Below, one piece after another: positions 35,601-44,600 of a stretch of DNA of 64,000 nucleotides. The stretch covers positions 25,796,505 to 25,860,504 of the forward strand of contig OZ029917.1 in NCBI GenBank assembly GCA_964023275.1, in the 5' to 3' direction. The DNA is from Norana najaformis (Eukaryota; Annelida; Clitellata; Crassiclitellata; Hormogastridae). Position 1 is the stretch's first letter. Each line of letters opens with the position of its first letter. Made by a program: the position numbers and the translations under genes. The notes beneath the pieces are model-generated. The model saw nothing but the letters and a program-made list of their open reading frames with translations. It ran no database searches and had not been told where the DNA came from.

Positions 35601-38600
35601 TATGATGTTGTCAGAACCCTTTGCTCTGCCAATGGAGTTTGGGTTTTTTTTGGCTGTCTATAGCCATCATTTGTACTATGACCAGTACTTCAGTTCCTTG
35701 GATTTAGCAACAAGCCTTTTCAATGACAAGACCAATTCAACTTCTACTATAATGTTGAATTGGAGAGACCTTCCACAAGAGGCTTGCCAGACTAAACTGA
35801 AGTGCAGAGGTGATGTGGCTGAATGTCAGAAAGGACCTGTTACCCTAACAATATTTCGAGACAAAAGAACAATTTCTTTTCTTTCCATCTGTCATGGTTC
35901 TGGCATTTCTGAACAAGGAAAACCACTTGTAAACCTGGAGTATAACCTGTTTATGGGTGAGTTGATAAATTAAACCAACTGTTCTCATATTATGAGCCTG
36001 GACAAGACAGGAAGAAATAGTGGAGATGTTTATTGTGGTGGATGGTGAATGTAAGGTAAGCATAATCAATGCTTACATTCTCTGGGTGAAGAGTCAGGGT
36101 GATACAGAAGCGGGCAGGCGTCGTATACGAAATTACATTCATCTGAAATTTCGTCATGACCTTGTTCATCAACTTTATGAGAGATTTCAACCAGCTCGCA
36201 CTCGAGGACGCCCTTCTAAAAAATTTTCACCCCAAGAAACATCCACCTCTGGCAGTGCTCTCAATTCTGGAGTTGAGGTGACAAGCTGGTTAAAATAAAT
36301 GAAAGAAATTGTTGTAACTGAGCACTCCACAAATGGTAAATGGAGAGCAGGTGGCAAATACAGAACCAGTACCTTTATGTGCAGTCTCTGTGAAGTACCC
36401 CTTTGTAAGCAAGGATGCTTCCAGGAATGGCATGAAGAATACAACCTCAAATGAAATAAAAAAAATTATGATTTCAATCCATAATTTATCCATAGGCATT
36501 AACTAAGTAAGAAAGTTGGCCTTTTCCTAGGTAGTCTCATGTTGTGCACCTGATCTCCAGTAGAAGGGATTATGGTCTACATTCATCAGCAGGTAAATAA
36601 GATATTCATTAAACAGAGCAGGACTCTTCCTCTTGTTTTGAAAGATGATGAAGAAACTCTTAGAGTGGGGTGGTTGACTGTTTGGATCAAGCATTGTCAT
36701 CAGCTGAAGAAATTGTCACCATCCTCGACAACCTGAACTTAAAACGGTTCTTTTCAGAATCACCTATTGTTCTGAAGGAAATCAGTGCACTGGAAGCCTA
36801 CACTAATAATACTAATACTATACAAAAGGAAAAAATCACAAATAGTTACTCCTACATTATTAATGAACCAGTGGTACGTCACCAAACTTAACCATTAGAC
36901 CACTGTTACTAACAGAACCTTTGACACAGCAGCCATGATGTTGTCCCAGCTTTGATAGTAGTCTTCTTAGTTTATCATTAAATTATTGCCACCGTGGATG
37001 CTTGTTGTTGCTATCCTTTATTCCATTATTAAGAAACCCCTGTGGAAATTATAAATTTAGTTTTAAACTTTTACGGTACTGCCACTGCACAAATAAGACA
37101 TCATCACTGAAAAGTTTACGCAATTGGATCTTCAGGGGTATGATCTGTTTAGGGGTTTGTGGGGCCAATTATTATCCGATTTTGAAATTTTCTGCAGCAT
37201 TTTTTTCAGGACTTAATTCTGAATAAGGCAGTTTACATTACTTTTTAATTTTTAAAACTTCACCTCACAACATTCTTGTCCAAATGAAAAACTTTGGGTG
37301 CTTTTAGTTCCAGGATGATGGTAGGCACTCCAATTTGCTATTTTACAAAACCAATATGACTGCTGAAAAGAGGACACATTTATGAACATTTTGATGTAAG
37401 AAGCATCTTTCTATCTTCGGTTGTGACCAAGTAATAACTTGTACAAAATTTGAAGATTTCTTGCAAAAACGTAAAATATTTCAGACTTTTGACGTCATGA
37501 CGTAAAATTAAACTGGACTTTACAGGCTGGGCTTTAAAATTAATTCAGACTCGATAGGGTTAATTGTTGCATAAATAATAGTCTTCTAGGACACAGGGAT
37601 GAAATTGATTGTAGATTTATTGTAGTAATGCATTTCTGTTAATGTTTGTGTAGGACATTATAATAAATCTGTTGTGGTGATTTTTGGGTATAATTTTACA
37701 CTGAATGTATGGAAAGGCTTTCTGAAGGATTTATGATAATGCATTTGTGGAAATATTCCAGTGAGACAGCATGATTTTCTTTCCAGATGATGTGAAAATG
37801 GTTGTGTTTTCGTTGTTCTTGAAGGAGTACAGTTCTTTATTTGGGTTTGGTGTAATGTACACTGATTGCTCAGCTGAAAAAAAGCCAAAGAACTTAGAAT
37901 CGAAGTTGATGATAGAGAATGAACATGCCAAAGTTGGTTCTTCGACTTTGGTCTTTCATGCTGGTGTAATTGGTCAAGGCTTAAAAGACTCTGCACAACC
38001 AAATTTGTTGAATAAGGTTAGTAATCTTGAAATGTTTGTTAGTAGTAGGCATTCCTGGACTGCAGGCATACTAATCAAATTTGTACTGTTTGCTCTGAGT
38101 CAAGCAGTCTGAATTTGAAAAGCACGAACTCAGCCACTGGATCTGTTAAGTAAGGTTAAAGTTCTGCAGTTATATGTTTGCACTGCAGTCTTTAATTTTT
38201 GTGTCTAGGGTTGAATTCAATGATTCGTCATTTGAAATTTGCTTTTCTGCCATGTACCCATGAGGAGATGTTGTCTAACTGTTAGATTGAGTTTCAAATG
38301 CATTAGTTACAGCATCAGAAAAGGCCTGAACTAACAACTATTCACATAGATGCTGGTCAACAGAACCCATTCATGACTGATTGACAGCTGATGATGTTGT
38401 CGGACTTCCCACTGGTTAGTGATGCATAGCCATGCTTTTTGCATGTGACTGAATACTTATTTGTCTGAGTTGTTTCCTGGGAGAGTGAGGTACTTGTCGT
38501 TCAGGCAGATAAGACGCATCACAGGCAGCTTCTACTTGAGGCAATCTGGATGTGCAGTTGCCATGCCAACACTCCTAGGAATGGTTGTCCTGTGATGGTT

Positions 38601-41600
38601 GAAGAACGGAGGCTGAAACCAGAGGCAGCAAGGAATTTGGCACTTGTTCTATTGGAGCTTATCTCACCAGACGGAATGTACAATGCCATCAACTGGCCAG
38701 AAGAAGACTTCATTCGAACCACGATCGAAAGGTAAGGAGTCAGCTTAACAGAAAGCTAAGCAGTCATGCGTGACCTTAACTTAGATCAGGGAGGGTCATG
38801 TCTTAGTGGTGTGAGGTAAAGGGTTGGCTTAACTAGAGGTATTGGATGAAATGTTGTGAGGTCAGGAGATGAGTTAAATATGAACATGCAAGGACAGGCT
38901 TTGGTTATAAAGAATTAACAATGATGTTAATTAGAGCTTGTGGATTGTTAAGTCATGGACCAGATTAACAGTAGGTCAAGGTTCAGTTGTGTTATTAGTT
39001 ACATTCTTGGTCCGGTTGCATAACCCTATCGAGTCTGAATTAATTTTAAAGCCCAGCCTGTAAAGTCCAGTTTAATTTTACGTCATGACGTCAAAAGTCT
39101 GAATTATTTTACGTTTTTCCAAGAAATCTTCAACATTTTGTACAAGTCATTACTCGGTCACTACCGAAGATAGAAAGATGCTTCTTACATCAAAATTTTC
39201 ATAAATGTGTCCTCTTTCTAGCAGTCATATTGGTTTTGTAAAATAGCAAATTGGAGTGCCTACCATCACCCTGGAACTAAAAGCACCCAAAGTTTTTCCT
39301 TTGGACAAGAATGTTGTGTGGTAAAGTTTTAAAAATTAAAAAGTAATGTAAACTGCCTTATTCAGAATTAAGTCCTGAATAGAATGCTGCAAAAAGTTTC
39401 AAAATCGGATAATAATTGGCCCAACAAACCTCAAAAGAGATCATACCCCTGAAGATCCAATTGCGCAAACTTTTCAGTGATGACGTCTTATTTGTGCAGT
39501 GGCAGTTCCGTAAAAGTTTAAAAGTAAATTTATAATTTCCACAGGGGTTTCTTAATAATGGAATAAAGGATAACAATAACAAGCATCCAAGGTGGCAATA
39601 ATTTAATAATAAAACTAAGAAGACTATTATCGAAGCTGGGACAACATCATGGCTGCTGTGGCAAAGGTTCTGTTAGTAACAGTGGTCTAATGGTTAAGTT
39701 TGGTGATGTACCACTGGTTCATTAGTAATGTAGGGGTAACTATTCGTGATTTTTTCCTTTTGTATAGTATGTATAGTATTAGTATTATTAGTGTAGGCTT
39801 CCAGTGCATTGATTTCCTTCAGAACATTAGGTGGTTCTGAAAAGAACCGTTTTAAGTTCAGGTGACGATTTCTTCAGCTGATGACAATGCTTGATCCAAA
39901 CAGTCAGCCGCCCCACTCTAAGCGTTTCCCCATCATCTTTCAAAACAAAAGGAATAGTACTGCTCTGTTTAATGAATATCTTATTTACCTACTGATGAAT
40001 GTAGACCATAATGCCTTCTACATGAGATCAGATGCACAACATGAGACTACAGAGGAAGAGGCCAATTTTCTTACTTAGTTAATGCCTATGGATAAATTAT
40101 GGACTGAAAACATAATTTCGTTATTTCATTTGAGGTTATATTCTTTATGCCATTCCTGGAAGCAGCCTTTCTTACAAAGGGGTACTTCACAGAGACTGCA
40201 CATAAAGGTACTGGTTCTGTATTTGCCATCTGCTCTCCATTTAACATTTGTGGAGTGCTCAGCTACAACAATTTCTTTCATTTATTTTAACCAGCTTGTG
40301 ACCTCAACTCCAGAATTGAGAGCATTGCTAGAGGTGGATGTTTCTTGGGGTGAATTCCCTTAAATTTTAGAAGGGCGTCCTCGAGTGCGAGCTGGTTGTA
40401 ATCTCTCATAAAGTTGATGAACAAGGTCATGACGAAATTTCAGATGACTGTAATTTCGTATACGATGCCTGCCCTCTTCTGCATCACCCTGACTCTTCAC
40501 CCGGAGAATGTAAGCATTGACTATGATTACATTCACCATCCACCACAATAAACATCTCCACTATTTCTTTCTGTCTTGTCCAGGCTCATAATATGAGCAC
40601 AGTTGGTTTAATTTATCAACTCCACCCATAAACCGGTTATGCTCCAGGTTTACAAGTGACTTTCCTTGTTCAGAAATGCCAGAACCATGACAGATGGAAA
40701 GAAAAGAAATTGTTCTTTTGTCTTGAAATATTGTTAGGGTAACAGGTCCTTTCTGATATTCAGCCACATTACCTCTGCACTTCAGTTTAGTCTGGCGAGC
40801 CTCTTGTGAAAGGCCTCTCCGATTCAACATTATAGTAGAAGTTGAATCGGTCTTGTCATTGAAAAGGCTTGTTGCTAAATCCAAGGAACTGAAGTACTGG
40901 TCATAGTACAAATGATGGCTATAGACAGCCAAAAAACCAAACTCCACTTGGAGAGCAAAGGGTTCTGAGAACATCATAGCCCAGACCATGCTGTCTTCTT
41001 ATTGCACCATGGTTTTGGTTAGCTTTTCCAGTGTAAGCACTGAAAAGCAAACAGTAACCGGACTGTGCTTCAGCCAAAGTCCAGACTTTTAAGCCCCATT
41101 TTATTGGTTTACACGGCATGTACTGCCGGAAAGAGACCCTTTAAAAGCAACCGTGGCCTCATCAACACTCGGTTCCCTATTTGGAATCAATGTATTAGAA
41201 AGCGAGCATTCAAGAAATCAACTATGCTGCTGACTTTGTACAAGGGATCGAATCTTGATGTGCCACGAGGAACAGCCTTTGAGGCATCACAGAGATGCAA
41301 GTACATAGTCAGAATCCGAAATTGATCTCTTGAAAATGCCTTGGCTGTTGAGTTTTTTATGATGCAGCCACAAATTCCACTCCAAAACAACTGTATCTTG
41401 GGTGCAGGATCAAGCCCATCAAGATGTTCATGGCAAAATAAGCCATCTTTTCCTCAAGATAAGTTGGAGACCATTTCCACTTATGGGGTTTCCCATCCAG
41501 CTGTGCTGCAGAACTGGTCTGCTCTGCATAGAGGTTAGTTTGCTGGACAACCTCAATAAAACGGGAGACAAGCAACAGTAAATTTAAAAAATCATAGGCC

Positions 41601-44600
41601 CGAGCACCAACTTGAAGTTGATGCACCAGCCCAGAAATCGTTTCATAGGGTCTCACTTTGGGTAGCCTAACAGAGCGGGACCATTCTTCCCGAATTCCAT
41701 CAGATTTCAGGCCATCATTCATGTATTATATAAACTATTATTCTCACCCTTTCATCGCCTAATTAGGCGGCAATCGGACAACAGCTAATCGAACTAGGCG
41801 GTAGCCTTGCTTAGCTGCATCCACTTAAAGCCATTTATGCTCGCACGTGATACCTTGTTTGCATGACTAGGGCCGCCTCTCGTATAGCTGTACATAGCAT
41901 TTATTTATATCCAAGTCAGAGCTTGAAATCTTTTTAATATTGCCAGTATTATTATCTGATAAATATTCATGAAAATGTGACATTAAAGCTTATTGGAAAC
42001 GACCCACATGACGTAAATTGGCGCCTTAGTTTATGTAAACAATCATCCGTCGAGTCCGACATTTAGCTGTTTTAAAAGTTGATTTTCTCAGTTAAAATCT
42101 TCTTCCTGATGAAAAGCAGCCTTTATTTCCGTAGATTAACATCTTTTCTTCCCGCCCACGTATAGCAATAAACAATGGAAGTATTTTATTTAGCAAACAA
42201 ATACTTTAAAACAATCCGGTGTTTTCCGGACATTTTCGTTATCGACTCCAGCGCTTACCCGGTGAAATCCGGTAACGGACTCCAGCGCTTACCCGGTGAA
42301 ATCCGGTAACGGACTTTAGAGGTTTAATGGGTTATATTGATGTGTAACAAAAATGCGTGATAACAGCTAATACAGTAATTTAGGTGTTACATGTGTAACT
42401 GCTATGGTGTTCATTTTTGTACTCCATTGCTTCTCATGTTCAACTCTTCTATTAGTTTAGTATCTGAATATAGTGCCTGGTCAGCAGGCATTCTTTTGAT
42501 GTGGCCGGACCAATGGAGTTGTTGCACTTCTGAATATTTCTTCAGTTCAAAATTCCTGTGTCCTTGAAACTGCTTTAAATTTTCAACCAGTTGTTTCCTG
42601 TCATAAAGATTCATTTTTCCTCTTGATTCCTCAGTGTCCAGCATTCTGATCTGTAGGAAGATGGGTTGTGTTGGTGTCTCGTACATTCTTGTCTACTGTG
42701 TGTTTTTATTGTTAACGTGATTTGTTTACCCTATTCTTTTTCCATACACTGTGCTTATATGAGCATGCTGTCAACTGAAGTTTACCTAATTGTTATAAGT
42801 TTGTCTGTTTCATTTCTTCCAATCAGAGATGTCAGTCATCAAAAGGAGATGAATGGGGCATTTTTTAATTTTCACTTTAGGTTCTGATGCTGATATTGTA
42901 CCTCTTAGGAATGAGACTTTATTGTATAGAGTTCTGATTTATTTATAGGAAATTTAGCATTGAGCCTGGTTAAAGATATTGTGCTGAGAATGGTGCTTCT
43001 TCCTTACATTTTGGCACTTTTTTGTTTACTGCAGTGAATAATTTGTTAAATTTAGATGACGTTTATTCTAGGGATCTTCTGATTCGAAGAAAGTTCAACG
43101 AAAACCCAGTTTTATGGGACATCATGGATTTCTTATGTACAGGTAAACCTGTGTTCCTGAAAGCAATCGTTCTGTGTAAATATTTATTGGTGTAAAACAT
43201 ATCATGGTTGAACATTTTCTGCTTTCTTTTATTTATTGATGTTATTTTATTTTACTAATTTTATTATACTTATAAAAAGAGGGATGAGGATAGAATTAGG
43301 GCATTTGAAATGAAGTGCATACGGAAAATACTTAGAATATCATGGACAGAAAAAAGAACAAATGAGTGTAGAAAGGAGTCTACTTGAATCAATCAAAAGA
43401 AGAAAGATGTCGTACTTCGGACACATAGTGAGGAAACAGGGTGATTGCTTAGAAAAGGAGATCATGCAAGGAACAGTTCCGGGAGCAAGAGCAAGAGGAA
43501 GACCAAGGAAGAGGTGGATGGACAACATCGGCGAATGGTCCGGTATAGCCACAGAGAAGTTGCTGAGAGGAGCCGAGGATAGGAGTGGATGGAAAAGAAT
43601 CGTCTACAATGCGACCAACCCTCGTACCGAGGACGGTTGAAAAGAAGAAGAAGAGATTATACTTGTCAGCTGAATTTTCACGTTTGTTTGGGATTGGCGT
43701 GATGCTGCTGGTGTAAGAACAGAGGCACCATATGTGAGCACAAAGTATGTGTAGAAGTGGTTTGCATTGTTATGCAGTGCAGTCAAATATCAACCTTTGT
43801 GAGACATGGATTCTGTTGTTGTGTTTATTGGATAATATGTAAAGATGTCTTGTAAATAAACTTTTATATATATACAGTGCAGTTGCATTAATGCAAAGTT
43901 GTGGAGGTAAATGCTTTCGAAAGAGTGTGTAAACCAGACCACGCGTAGACCATGCGTAAATGAGATAATGCTGAATTGCTAATATAGCCTACATATTCCC
44001 TAATGGCCTGAAATGTTCTCTAATTGCTAACACAGTACAGTAGGCCTGTTTGAATGTTATCTATGGTTACTTGCTTCATTTAGCAATACTAAGAATGCAT
44101 GCATGTTACATGTACCGTTAGTGATCTAATTTAAGACCACAAAAATTCCGAAATAATGAAACTAACAGCCTTATTAAATCAAACTTAATAATAAATTTTC
44201 TGTAACAATAATACATACAGTAGAAGACATTTAAATTTTTTTTCACCACAGATAAAGTATAAAATATCAAGTGTATCAGTCAGATGTTGACAGCTTATAT
44301 TAATTAAGAGTCATGCTTAAATAAAATTTGGTTTGACAGTTGCGGACAACAGTGGAGGTTTCACAGAGTACAATGTTTGTGACTTTTGGGTCTAGTTTTC
44401 CTGACAAAATTGATCATACCACATAATTGTAAAATTTTATACAATCTGCTTCATGCTTTTTCGTATGTAGCTCCACAACTTCAGCACCTTTGAGCACTGC
44501 AGCATGCTAAATATGTACTGTTTCCTCGTCGTCATCATCAGCTGGGCCTTTTTGTCTCTTCTTTGCACTTTCACCGTCCAAACAACCCGGAGCAATCTTC

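Larger units (their letters stand above)
34036..37563 (+). mobile_element. piggyBac-type transposon, copy A
   Basis: TTAA at 34036-34039 and 37560-37563 bound a 3.5-kb element. Ends read acctctaaagtccg on the left and, inverted, ccctatcgagtctg on the right, an imperfect 12-14 base inverted repeat. The left end has two 35-base direct subterminal repeats (taccggatttcaccgggtaa with gcgytggagtc, 34049-34120). It carries a broken transposase (34620-36465) and a nested LINE fragment (34890-35093). The right 1 kb (36500-37560) is non-coding apart from a 73-codon ORF at 36670-36891 that I do not recognise. It lies in the INTS5 intron 33617-37786. Confidence 0.9.

Noticed and set aside
40561-41722. 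Two good antisense ORFs as a domesticated piggyBac gene
   Set aside because: Frameshift and stops separate the catalytic aspartates, the DNA ends are still recognisable, and the sister copy is equally broken, so decay is likelier than domestication.
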